A stretch of DNA of 63,316 bases, from contig JABJJN010000042.1 in assembly GCA_018660835.1 (NCBI GenBank), positions 1-63,316 of the forward strand, read 5' to 3'. Each line of letters starts with the position of its first letter. Position 1 is the stretch's first letter. Position numbers and translations under genes: made by a program. The notes below the pieces were generated by a model. It saw nothing but the letters and a program-made list of their open reading frames with translations. It ran no database searches and was not told the DNA's origin. Positions 56,201 through 62,886 of this stretch are shown piece after piece. This DNA comes from Gemmatimonadota bacterium. GTDB lineage: Bacteria > Latescibacterota > UBA2968 > UBA8231.

Positions 56201-57349
56201 CCGACGGGTGGGCCGAATCGCTTCGTTGGCCGCATGCAGGTCGATGAAGTAGACGTTGTCTTTGGTGTAGAGATTGCGCCGCCAGTAGTTGGTGCGCTGA
56301 CTGCGATCGTAGTCCCATCTCTGGGCCCCAACGCCATAAAAGATGACCGCATCGTCACCGCTGAAGACTCCGTCCTCGCCGCCATCGATGTCGCTGGGTT
56401 GCTCGTTGAGTCGAATACCATTGGGAACGCGCGTCGCCAATCCCAGAGTCGAACCGGTGCCCGTGAGAACGCGAATTCGGCTAGGATCGACACCTGCCAG
56501 ATCTGCACCAGCCTCAAGTAATTCATCGGCCGTGACGCGATACATCCCCTCGCTACGCACATTGAGGCGAATCATACCCGTTACCGGCGAGATACCCGTC
56601 TGTGCAACCTTCGCTGTTCTGATCTGTCGTCGACGCCAGGTCCGCGACTGCTTCTCGTTGATCAGAACCGCTTTGTAGACTGACTCGAAATGATCCTTGG
56701 CGGTCGGCCAGCCCGCAATCGCCCCGGGATCGTCGAAAACAACATCGACGACGACCCGCTTATAGGGTGTTGTGCTACCATCTGCGTTCTGTCGCGGAGC
56801 GAATGTTACGGGGATGGCATATTGATCGCGCATCTGCACGGGGCCACCGAGGCTGACGGGGCCTGTCAGAGCCTGATCGCGCGGGAGATCGGTCCAGGAC
56901 TCAGTAGTGGGCGATGGGTCCGGTGACTGGTCGCCAAGGGGCTGGTCGCCCGGTTCCTGGTCACCGGGTAACCGATCCTCGCGGATCTGAGCCGTGGTGA
57001 ATTGCGGCTCCTCAACCGTCCACTCGGGAGCCTCGATCGACTCCAAAACATGCAGAGTGGCTTCCGCCTCAGGGGGCAAGCCTACCAACCCGGTCTGCAC
57101 CCAGTGGCGTGACAGGATCTGGCGTGTGCTGAGGGTTTGCGGCACGAGGTTGGGCACGGAGCCCACCCCTTGCTCTAGAGAGGCTTCGAATTGTAGCCGC
57201 ACGAAGCCTTTGCCTGTAGCCAAAACCGTGATCGTCGTCTGCGGTACCCCCTGGGCGTGAGCAGGTGAACCGATCGGCCCCACGACGTGCAGTAACGCGG
57301 CAAGGGCCCCGACGACGAACGGGACCCGCAGATTGTGTTTGTGGCGCAT
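53300..57349 (-). CDS. porU: PorU-like C25 (gingipain-family) protein with T9SS sorting domain
   Basis: 1349 residues from the ATG at 57349, chosen because it gives a signal peptide (RVPFVVGALAALLHVVGPIG...AHA); the frame is open 40 codons further. A long beta-rich N-terminal half is followed by the C25 caspase-like domain at about 640-1010: DIIVTHSDFYDAAQRLADWR, FVTLVGDGTYDHKNN, ELAIGRLPVTSAAEAE and the catalytic His867 in LTYLGHGNPET. The position of the catalytic Cys, 35 residues later (PFMYTAASQVGVFDDP), is Ser902. The C-terminus is a sorting-type domain (FHPNPSTDGSGHFTYIL). PorU is the type IX secretion sortase. This one heads the minus-strand cluster. Confidence 0.82.
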   Translation of the reverse strand: MRHKHNLRVPFVVGALAALLHVVGPIGSPAHAQGVPQTTITVLATGKGFVRLQFEASLEQGVGSVPNLVPQTLSTRQILSRHWVQTGLVGLPPEAEATLHVLESIEAPEWTVEEPQFTTAQIREDRLPGDQEPGDQPLGDQSPDPSPTTESWTDLPRDQALTGPVSLGGPVQMRDQYAIPVTFAPRQNADGSTTPYKRVVVDVVFDDPGAIAGWPTAKDHFESVYKAVLINEKQSRTWRRRQIRTAKVAQTGISPVTGMIRLNVRSEGMYRVTADELLEAGADLAGVDPSRIRVLTGTGSTLGLATRVPNGIRLNEQPSDIDGGEDGVFSGDDAVIFYGVGAQRWDYDRSQRTNYWRRNLYTKDNVYFIDLHAANEAIRPTRRDGSIAQTPTVVVDAYRKRLHEEDERTILRQLYGMNSGYDWYWEPFSGNARVFPITMNNVVTSSPVSILAGFWGWTNTTHTFQVTWNGSSLGRRSYSGAGHARIAASAQLGPIEGINEFGLFHRTSRLTRLDWFEIEYLRHLDGSDGTLAFDWPELEDGGAQIDTSLGAITQFEMRGFAADEGTPQIYIVSAGLQQIVDFDYDAETGTLRFQDWYSGKGRPPRYVAVQTPFMRRPSELTVDTQQPLRETSIGADDIIVTHSDFYDAAQRLADWRASDRRFGDPISTMVVDVQDIYDDFSGGLVDPMAIRVFVNHAYDNWTPRPAFVTLVGDGTYDHKNNSGTSHTNWIPPYQDGESTYDEWYVRVEGEDRAPELAIGRLPVTSAAEAEALVDKIIAYDRGDTPGPWQGHMLLVADDLINPAEALAFESYFLLDAERLVRDLPEDLDLTKLYIANYPLEGRIKPRARDEFIRLFNEGSLLLTYLGHGNPETLAHEQMFQLSRDLSSIDNGGRLPFMYTAASQVGVFDDPQRQSMPEVLLNLPTGGVIGFISATRVGFHDSNVLLAGNFHRQMFRSGRKHVPVGIGLLEAKILSHPFVFLSDDVANVSRYSLMGDPTLRLALPRLQAAIDVPDTLEALQEAQLTGRILNSSDQLQSDYDGEVLIRVFDSSASTDLDGLAYRQLGAPIFRGVAQVEAGVFSATFRVPKDITYRAKLGRASAYAVPTSGGSVDATGTLDMSPAFGSKSGIVLQGTASGIEEDAIGPQIEIGFHDQTGFTEGDFISSQPVLAAILTDPSGINIAGETGHEIELEVDDVVSVVTNRYTSQDGDYRRGLLEVPLPALEPGEHSIRLKAWDSYNNSTTVRTTVRVAEAADAALSDVLFHPNPSTDGSGHFTYILSAPATAARLRVFTLSGRLVDQIDVDAGFGYNQVAFHPPVSLAGGTYLYRLEVDLEEGPKIDADGRLQVVPQ

Positions 57350-57449
57350 GGGTTTTGGGCAGACGTTGGGTGAGATGTCGGTCGGTCGTCTTGAGATGCC
57401 TGAGAGTGAGAGAAGTTCTCCGCCCACCAGAGGAGTGTCAAGGTGAGTA

Positions 57450-57478
57450 TTGACCATTTGGGGAGGCATATCTATTTT
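57450..57478 (+). promoter_or_regulatory. rpmB promoter
   Basis: TTGACC (57450-57455) and TATTTT (57473-57478) with a 17-bp spacer put the transcript start near 57485, about 20 bp before the rpmB ATG. It lies in the divergent region with porU, which has a TTGACA on the minus strand at 57437-57442 but no good -10 box. Confidence 0.55.
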
Positions 57479-57503
57479 TATGCTCTTACCGGAGAACCGA
57501 ATA

Positions 57504-57731
57504 ATGGCTAGAGTATGTCAGGTAACGGGTAAGCGCCGCATGGTGGGCAACAACGTCTCCCACTCGCAGCGCAAGACCAGACGCGTCCAGCGCCCGAACC
57601 TCGTGACCAAAAAGATCTTTGTTCCTGAGTTGAATCGGACGATCACCCTCAAGATTTCGGCCCGTACGCTTCGTACGATGAACAAGAAGGGTGTACATCA
57701 GGTCCTCAAGGAATACGGCGTTAAGGTTTAA
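57504..57731 (+). CDS. rpmB: 50S ribosomal protein L28
   Basis: 75 residues from the ATG at 57504, after a GGAG ribosome site; the frame is open upstream but the family starts with MARVCQVTGKRR. Conserved parts are VGNNVSHSQRKTRRVQRPNL and LKISARTLRTMNKKGV. Only one Cys is present in the N-terminal motif, so it is the zinc-free form. No rpmG follows. The gene ends at a hairpin overlapping its stop codon. Confidence 0.97.
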   Translation: MARVCQVTGKRRMVGNNVSHSQRKTRRVQRPNLVTKKIFVPELNRTITLKISARTLRTMNKKGVHQVLKEYGVKV

Positions 57732-57764
57732 CGCTTCGGCGTCAAAGTCTGACGCTGCGGCGTT
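57730..57764 (+). terminator. Hairpin at the rpmB stop codon
   Basis: Arms 57730-57743 and 57751-57764 pair at 13 of 14 positions (two wobbles) around a 7-nt loop, starting in the stop codon. Only a weak T-tract (TTTGTGTG) follows, so this could protect the mRNA end or terminate partially. Confidence 0.55.
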
Positions 57765-57855
57765 TGTGTGACCTTGCGGCGCGAGATCTGTCCCTGCCTC
57801 ACTGAGAGCTGGAGCTGATATCAAGTTCGCGTTCGTTCCCAAGTTAGTTTTCATT

Positions 57856-57891
57856 CAGGGAGCCTCCATTCGGAGGCTTCCTGTTTTTTTT
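57856..57891 (+). terminator. Strong intrinsic terminator just upstream of the DegT-family gene
   Basis: CAGGGAGCCTCC and GGAGGCTTCCTG form a 12-bp stem (one G-T wobble) with an ATTC loop, followed by eight T residues. It is a textbook plus-strand terminator. It ends only 24 nt before the start codon of the next gene, so it may act as an attenuator for that gene rather than simply as the end of rpmB. Confidence 0.85.
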
Positions 57892-57915
57892 GGTATCTGA
57901 CCGGAGATCCGGCTC

Positions 57916-59163
57916 ATGACAACGACAACTGATTCTCAGCCCCTGGCTGTGGCCGGCGGCAAACCCGTTCGCACGGCTGCCTTCCCTGGATGGCCCATAT
58001 TCGATGCTACCGAGGAGGATGCAATTCTCGGCGTTCTGCGATCGGGTAAGTGGTTTCTTGGCGATCGTGTCGCTGAGTTTGAGCGCACATTCTCCGATTT
58101 CTGCGAGGCAAAGCATGGCATCGCCGTCAGCAGCGGCACCGTAGCGCTTCAGGTGGCCCTCGAAGCGGCCGGTGTAGAGCTCGGAGATGAAGTCATCGTT
58201 CCATCCTACACATTTATCGCCACAGCCTCGTCCGTCGCCCTTGTTGGTGGAATCCCGGTCTTCGTCGACGTTGATCCTGACACCTATCTGATCGATCCCG
58301 CAGGCGTGGAAGCGGCGATCACAGAGAAGACCAAGGCGATTATCGCTGTTCATATAGCCGGTCAGCCTGCCGATCTGGACGCCCTCACGGCCATTGCAGC
58401 CAAGCACGATGTCCGCTTGATCGAGGATGCAGCCCAAGCTCATGCTGCCGCATGGAAGGGCCGCCGCGTCGGTGCGATCGGTGATCTGGGTACCTTCAGC
58501 TTCCAGGCAAGCAAGAATCTGAATGCCGGAGAAGGTGGTTTCGTCGTTAGCGACGATGACGAGTTGCATCTGCGCGCCTGGTCGATCCACAACTGTGGTC
58601 GTGCCCCAGGTGGAGAGTGGTATGAACATCCACTGGTCGGCGGCAACTATCGTCTTACCGAGATGCAAGCGGCTCTGGCCTTGAGCCAGATGCAGCGACT
58701 CGAGGAACAGACAAAGACCCGTACGCGCAATGCCGCACTGCTCACCGAGCAATTGAGCGAGATTGAGGGGATTGGTCCCCTGACGGTCGACGATCGAGTC
58801 ACCTGTCATGCATATCATCTATACGTGCTTCGCTTCGATTCAGACGCCTTTGGTGGCGCATCGCGCGAGCAATTTCTCAAGACACTGGCAGCGGAGGGTA
58901 TCCCCTGTGCGGCAGGATACAAGCCTCTATATCGCGAACCAGCTTTTCAGGCTCGGTTCTCTGAATTCCCTCTGTCCAGCCCCGCATTCGGTGGTCGTCC
59001 AGACTACAGCAACGTCCATTGCCCTGTGACAGAACGCATATGTGCTGACGAAGCAGTCTGGCTTACGCAGAACCTCCTCCTCGGGAGTGATTCGGATATA
59101 TCACAGATTGCCGAGGCGATCGCCAAGATCGCCAGACAACCAGAAGCGCTTGCCACTGCTTAG
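57916..59163 (+). CDS. DegT/DnrJ/EryC1/StrS-family sugar aminotransferase
   Basis: PLP-dependent aminotransferase (415 residues) of the family that aminates keto-sugars or makes 3-amino-5-hydroxybenzoate. N-terminal LAVAGGKPVRTAAFPGWP is typical of the AHBA-synthase/StrS branch. HGIAVSSGTVALQVALEAAG, VIVPSYTFIATASSV, RLIEDAAQAHAAAWKGRRVG (PLP-ring Asp) and the PLP lysine in TFSFQASKNLNAGEGGFV at about residues 193-210 are visible. No sugar-nucleotide genes flank it, so the substrate is open; a role in surface glycan or metabolite synthesis is inference. It lies 24 nt after a strong terminator, with its ribosome site (GGAG) in that gap. Confidence 0.9.
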   Translation: MTTTTDSQPLAVAGGKPVRTAAFPGWPIFDATEEDAILGVLRSGKWFLGDRVAEFERTFSDFCEAKHGIAVSSGTVALQVALEAAGVELGDEVIVPSYTFIATASSVALVGGIPVFVDVDPDTYLIDPAGVEAAITEKTKAIIAVHIAGQPADLDALTAIAAKHDVRLIEDAAQAHAAAWKGRRVGAIGDLGTFSFQASKNLNAGEGGFVVSDDDELHLRAWSIHNCGRAPGGEWYEHPLVGGNYRLTEMQAALALSQMQRLEEQTKTRTRNAALLTEQLSEIEGIGPLTVDDRVTCHAYHLYVLRFDSDAFGGASREQFLKTLAAEGIPCAAGYKPLYREPAFQARFSEFPLSSPAFGGRPDYSNVHCPVTERICADEAVWLTQNLLLGSDSDISQIAEAIAKIARQPEALATA

Positions 59164-59193
59164 ACTCAGAGGCCTCTGGCCATGGCGTACACC

Positions 59194-59496
59194 CTACACT
59201 GCGACGAGTTCGTCGATCTCTCGAAGCACCTGTTCATCACGCACCTGATCGATGACCTGCTTAAAGAAACCAGCCGTGCCACTGACAATCAGACGCTCGA
59301 TGGCACCGATTTCTTCCTCGGTGTACAAACCGGAATCCTTGACCATCTCTACATAGGCTACCCGGTCATCCATTTCCAGTTGTGCAACGGCACCAAGCAT
59401 ATCAAAGAGCTTGTATGCTGCTTCGCTCTCGAGACAACGGTCGACGATAACGGCGAGACGCTCGTTATGGGTCGCGTGCAGATCGATTCTTTCCAC
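59194..59496 (-). CDS. Small acidic helical protein, function unknown
   Basis: I do not recognise this 100-residue protein. It is mostly helical and acidic, with no signal peptide or membrane segment. Its C-terminal half (EEEIGAIERLIVSGTAGFFK, then VIDQVRDEQVLREIDEL) looks like a helical bundle. It converges on the aminotransferase gene 30 bp away and is divergent from the Trm112-like gene across a 416-bp gap. Codon use looks ordinary. Confidence 0.55.
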   Translation of the reverse strand: MERIDLHATHNERLAVIVDRCLESEAAYKLFDMLGAVAQLEMDDRVAYVEMVKDSGLYTEEEIGAIERLIVSGTAGFFKQVIDQVRDEQVLREIDELVAV

Positions 59497-59912
59497 GTTT
59501 GATCCTCGCTTGCTCTGTGTAGTCGTGGTACCCGCAATGCTGTTTTTCTTGAGGCGGACATCCTGTCCTGCCCTCGGCTCTGCGGATACCTATTGCAAGG
59601 GACGGGCCGTACGTGAGTTCTGCTGTTATTCTCCTTCGTCAATTCTATATTTTACATATAGTTACAGTTATTTTCCGACACACACCGTTAGCGGAATCCG
59701 AAGGGAATTTGTGGGAAAGAGCTTTCTATCGTAGGAAGAAAGTGCCGCTGTTGTATCCCCTTTGGACCATGGGTAGTGATTCTAAAACTTGAGGATGGGC
59801 CACTCACATGACAGTGCGACAATCAGCAAGTGGCGCTATCTTTGATTGATGCGGCGAATCACGCCACAAATCAAACGACAGTGATAGTGCTGACAGATGG
59901 ACGGAGTTGGAA
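59497..59912. other. Gene-poor AT-richer region with a structured element
   Basis: 416 bp without a convincing gene. A local AT-rich stretch at about 59638-59680 is the likely promoter zone. At 59841-59875 the pair TTTGATT/AATCAAA encloses an inner GGCG/CGCC stem, a possible RNA hairpin or operator about 38 bp before the Trm112-like start. No known RNA family was recognised. Confidence 0.4.
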
Positions 59913-60161
59913 ATGATAGACAGCGAACTACTTGAAATTCTCGCCTGCCCTGAGACCAAGGAGCCGGTCAAACTCGCCGAACAGAGTCTGATCGACGACT
60001 TGAACGCCAAGGCCGAGCGCGGCGAACTCACCAATCGCGCCGGCGAGAAGGTGGAGCGACAGATGGATGGTGGGCTGGTGCGGGAGGATGGGAAGTTTCT
60101 CTATCCAATCGAGGACGAGATTCCCATCATGCTCATCGATGAGGCGATTCCGCTGAACTAG
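59913..60161 (+). CDS. Trm112-like (UPF0434) small protein
   Basis: 82 residues from the ATG at 59913 with a GGAG ribosome site. The ends match the Trm112/YcaR family: LLEILACPETKEPVKL at the start and FLYPIEDEIPIMLIDEAIPL at the end. Family members are about 60 residues, often with four zinc-binding Cys. Here only one Cys remains and about 20 extra charged residues sit in the middle. Trm112 activates methyltransferases in eukaryotes and archaea; the bacterial role is poorly known, so I assign the family only. Confidence 0.8.
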   Translation: MIDSELLEILACPETKEPVKLAEQSLIDDLNAKAERGELTNRAGEKVERQMDGGLVREDGKFLYPIEDEIPIMLIDEAIPLN

Positions 60162-60257
60162 AGAGCTTCCTGCCTCTTGGAGGGCTCGCAGCGACCAATA
60201 GCAATGGCCTAAACGCGAGTTCCGCAGTCAGGCCGTAGTCCTGGCACCACAAGCACT

Positions 60258-60306
60258 AACAAGACGAGGGTCTTGTCGCGTTAAGCGGCGGGACCCTCTT
60301 CTTGTT
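60258..60306. terminator. Long hairpin between converging genes
   Basis: Arms 60258-60272 and 60292-60306 pair at 14 of 15 positions around a 19-nt loop with an inner CGC/GCG pair. The stop codon of the minus-strand membrane protein lies in the loop, and one arm is inside its coding sequence. No T-run on either side; probably a shared transcript end. Confidence 0.6.
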
Positions 60307-60862
60307 CTGACTCTGAGTCAGCCCCAGGCGCCCCTGGAGGGCCTTCAACTTTGAGCAAGGTCTGCTGACCATCCTTGCTCTGCAGAACCGTGATTTTTAC
60401 GCCCACCTTGCGTGCCTCACGCTTGAAATCATCAATCAGTTCCACATTTGCTCGCCGCTTGATCAGCTTGTGCGCCAGCAGGAGATCGATGCTTTCCTTC
60501 GTGCAGATTCCGTAGGGCCGTCCCTTGTAGGAGATGTGATAGGCACGAACCGTCTGTCTCGGTTCCTCCGATCCTTTGCCGCCTTTCCCACCCTTGCGCC
60601 ATCTGTAGGTCAGGGCATAGCCCAGGAAATTTGACGTGACCACAGCCAGATCGCCAGCAAGGGCGGGCCCACTGAGCAGTTCGAACAGCCTGAGTGGGAT
60701 GAGACACACGAGCATCAAGCAGCCCGTGAAAAAGAAGACGAGTCGCGCCCGATCGATATCGTCACCGGCACGCTTGCGCTCGAGCATCCCCAGAATGCGC
60801 AGGATCGTCCCTACCAGAAACACTCCGAAGAGCAGGACAATGACGATCGTGAGTCCGTCCAT
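60281..60862 (-). CDS. Predicted membrane protein, function unknown
   Basis: 193 residues. The N-terminal third has two or three hydrophobic helices (TIVIVLLFGVFLVGTILRIL, RLVFFFTGCLMLVCLIPLRL and a weaker one near 70-86). Then comes a Gly/Lys-rich linker (RWRKGGKGGKGSEE), a soluble domain at about 105-170 beginning VRAYHISYKGRPYGICTKES, and an acidic tail. The soluble part looks like a small alpha/beta fold; I cannot name a family. It starts 6 bp after the metallo-beta-lactamase gene and is probably co-transcribed with it. Confidence 0.6.
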   Translation of the reverse strand: MDGLTIVIVLLFGVFLVGTILRILGMLERKRAGDDIDRARLVFFFTGCLMLVCLIPLRLFELLSGPALAGDLAVVTSNFLGYALTYRWRKGGKGGKGSEEPRQTVRAYHISYKGRPYGICTKESIDLLLAHKLIKRRANVELIDDFKREARKVGVKITVLQSKDGQQTLLKVEGPPGAPGADSESEQEEGPAA

Positions 60863-60868
60863 TCTCCC

Positions 60869-62272
60869 CTACGCCTCGAAAGTCTGACCTGGTTCAGGGA
60901 TGTGTACCTGCTGACATCCGGCGACTTGCAGAGCCGCCTGAAACTTGGTCGCTGGGCCGAACTCTCCGTGCACGAGAAAGACGTGCTCTAGCCGCTCTGG
61001 CGGATTGAATGAAACATAGTCGAGCAGCTCACTCTGATCGGCATGTCCTGAGAAGTGGTCCATCGTCTTGACCTGGCATCGCACTTCGTGCTGCTCGCCA
61101 AAGATCTTCACAGTTTTCGCGCCATCCATGAGGCGACGTGCCAACGTATGCTCGGCGGCGTGTCCGACGAGAAGGACAAGGGAATCTGGATCGCTGATGT
61201 TGTTGCGCAGATGGTGTAGAACTCGACCCGCTTCAGCCATCCCCGATGCTGAAATGATGATGTGGGGATGGTGCTTGAATCTGTTGAGCGCTTTCGATTC
61301 CTCAACAGTTGCGACATAACGCAGGCGCTCGAAGCCGAAGGGATCCTTGTCACGATTGAGAAAATCGTCCCACGTTTCGCGATCAAAACACTCAGGATGG
61401 GTGCGAAAAACCTGAGTCGCCGACTTGGCGAGAGGACTATCCACGAAGATGGGTACATCCGGAATCCGCCCCTCATCGAAGAGCTTGTGCAGATAGTAAA
61501 CAATCAGCTGTGTGCGGCCGACGGAGAAGGCAGGTATGATGACGCGTCCTCCTCGCTCAGTCACTTCGCGAACCGTCGACGCCAGTTCCTCTTCGACGTC
61601 CTCGCGTGGACTGTGGAAACGGCCACCGTAGGTGCTCTCCATGATGAGCACATCGAGATCCCGCAGGACATTCGGATCGCGCAGGATCGGCACGTCCCGT
61701 CGTCCGATATCGCCGGAGAAGCCGATACGGCGCTGCTTCCCATCCTCTTCTACCTCCAGCAGGACACCTGCTGATCCCAGGATATGGCCCGCGTCACGAA
61801 GCGTCACCCTCACACCGGGGATCACATCGAAGGCCCGGTCATATTGAACGCCGACGAAAGATCTCATTGCCTCTTCAGCATCGCCGATTTCATACAGAGG
61901 ACGGACCGGTCCTCGCTCACCACGCTTGCGATGGATTTTGTTGGCGAAGGTCGTGTCGCGATTTTGCAGATGCGCCGAGTCGCGCAGCATCACATGGCAC
62001 AGATCGACGGTGGCCGCCGTGGCGTAGATGGGGCCGCTGAAACCAGCGTTGACGAGGGTAGGCAGATTGCCCGAGTGGTCGATATGTGCGTGCGACAGGA
62101 TCATCGCGTCGACGGACGCGGGATCGAAGCGAAAGGAGCGATTGATACGATTCGCATCGGCGCGGCGGCCCTGGTAGAGCCCACATTCCAGCAAAAGCTT
62201 TCTGCCGTTGATGGTGAGCAGATGCTGCGAGCCGGTGACGGTTCGGGCGCCACCGCAGAACTGGATGCGCAT
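60869..62272 (-). CDS. Beta-CASP metallo-beta-lactamase fold RNA-processing exonuclease
   Basis: 467 residues, a soluble two-metal hydrolase of the bacterial RNase J/CPSF73-like (YSH1) group. The metal site is intact: SHAHIDHSGNLP (motif 2) at about residues 61-72, the His in DAGHILGSAGVLLEVE, and Asp in IGFSGDIGRRDVP. The beta-CASP part carries IMESTYGGRFH, RVIIPAFSVGRTQLIVYYL, IIISASGMAEAGRVLHHL and the terminal FSGHADQSELLDY plus VFLVHGE motifs. RNA cleavage is expected from the family, though the exact target is unknown. A small membrane protein follows 6 bp later. Confidence 0.93.
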   Translation of the reverse strand: MRIQFCGGARTVTGSQHLLTINGRKLLLECGLYQGRRADANRINRSFRFDPASVDAMILSHAHIDHSGNLPTLVNAGFSGPIYATAATVDLCHVMLRDSAHLQNRDTTFANKIHRKRGERGPVRPLYEIGDAEEAMRSFVGVQYDRAFDVIPGVRVTLRDAGHILGSAGVLLEVEEDGKQRRIGFSGDIGRRDVPILRDPNVLRDLDVLIMESTYGGRFHSPREDVEEELASTVREVTERGGRVIIPAFSVGRTQLIVYYLHKLFDEGRIPDVPIFVDSPLAKSATQVFRTHPECFDRETWDDFLNRDKDPFGFERLRYVATVEESKALNRFKHHPHIIISASGMAEAGRVLHHLRNNISDPDSLVLLVGHAAEHTLARRLMDGAKTVKIFGEQHEVRCQVKTMDHFSGHADQSELLDYVSFNPPERLEHVFLVHGEFGPATKFQAALQVAGCQQVHIPEPGQTFEA

Positions 62273-62301
62273 AGTCTTATCTCAACGTTGTGACCATCAC
62301 A

Positions 62302-62344
62302 GAAAAGGCGCCTGCCACACCCCACACGGGAGATCGCAAGCGCC
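62302..62344 (-). terminator. Terminator of the tRNA-Leu transcript
   Basis: On the minus strand AGGCGC pairs with GCGCCT around a 28-nt loop and is followed by TTTTCTG. It lies 22 bp after the tRNA 3' end and before the metallo-beta-lactamase gene. Confidence 0.55.
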
Positions 62345-62365
62345 TGTTTCTACTGAAAATATGCA

Positions 62366-62450
62366 TGGTGCGGAAGCGGGGACTCGAACCCCGACGCCCG
62401 AAGGCACTGCCCCCTCAAGACAGCGTGTCTACCAATTTCACCACTTCCGC
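62366..62450 (-). tRNA. tRNA-Leu (anticodon GAG)
   Basis: 85 nt with the CCA end encoded. The acceptor arm is GCGGAAG/CTTCCGC with discriminator A. The anticodon arm CTGTC-TTGAGGG-GGCAG places GAG at positions 34-36 (reads CUC/CUU). A long variable arm (TGCCTTCGGGCG) and the T arm CGGGG-TTCGAGT-CCCCG confirm a class II leucine tRNA. It sits 34 bp after secG, the arrangement also seen in E. coli (secG-leuU, same anticodon). Confidence 0.97.
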
Positions 62451-62484
62451 AATTCCTTTACTTGCCGCGACTCGTCGCGGTCGG

Positions 62485-62862
62485 CTATTGAGGTAGAGCC
62501 GATGCGGCCTCACCCGCAGAACTCTCGCCTTCAACCGCCGCGCCCGTCTCAAAGGGCAGTGGCGCTGTCACGGGAGCCACCCCACCCTCTTCGAGCAGTC
62601 GCTGCGAAGCAGATGTCGGGGCGTCCGAACCGCTGTCATAGACGGCTGCCAGCAACAGGCAACTCACCAGAAAGGCACCAGCGACAAATGTTGTCGCCTT
62701 GGTCAGAAAGGTCGTGGCCGCGCGTCCGCCCAGCACCGAGGATGAACTCAGGCCGCCGCCAACCGAAGCGGAGAGCCCGCCTCCCTTGCCTGCCTGCAAG
62801 AGCACGGCAAGGATGAGAAAGACGCAAAGCACCAAATGGATGATCGTGAAGAACACTGTCAT
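62485..62862 (-). CDS. secG: Protein translocase subunit SecG
   Basis: 125-residue inner-membrane subunit of the SecYEG translocon. Two transmembrane helices at about 4-22 and 53-72 flank the conserved cytoplasmic loop LLQAGKGGGLSASVGGG and SSSSVLGGRAATTFLTKAT. A Ser/Glu/Ala-rich C-terminal tail of about 45 residues is typical of many Gram-negative SecG proteins. It starts 24 bp after tpiA and is followed by tRNA-Leu. Confidence 0.95.
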   Translation of the reverse strand: MTVFFTIIHLVLCVFLILAVLLQAGKGGGLSASVGGGLSSSSVLGGRAATTFLTKATTFVAGAFLVSCLLLAAVYDSGSDAPTSASQRLLEEGGVAPVTAPLPFETGAAVEGESSAGEAASALPQ

Positions 62863-62886
62863 GAGATATCTGTTTCCGTCGGGCTG

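Noticed and set aside
57844..58818. 324-codon open frame on the minus strand
   Set aside because: It lies entirely over the well-supported DegT-family aminotransferase and has no recognisable motifs.
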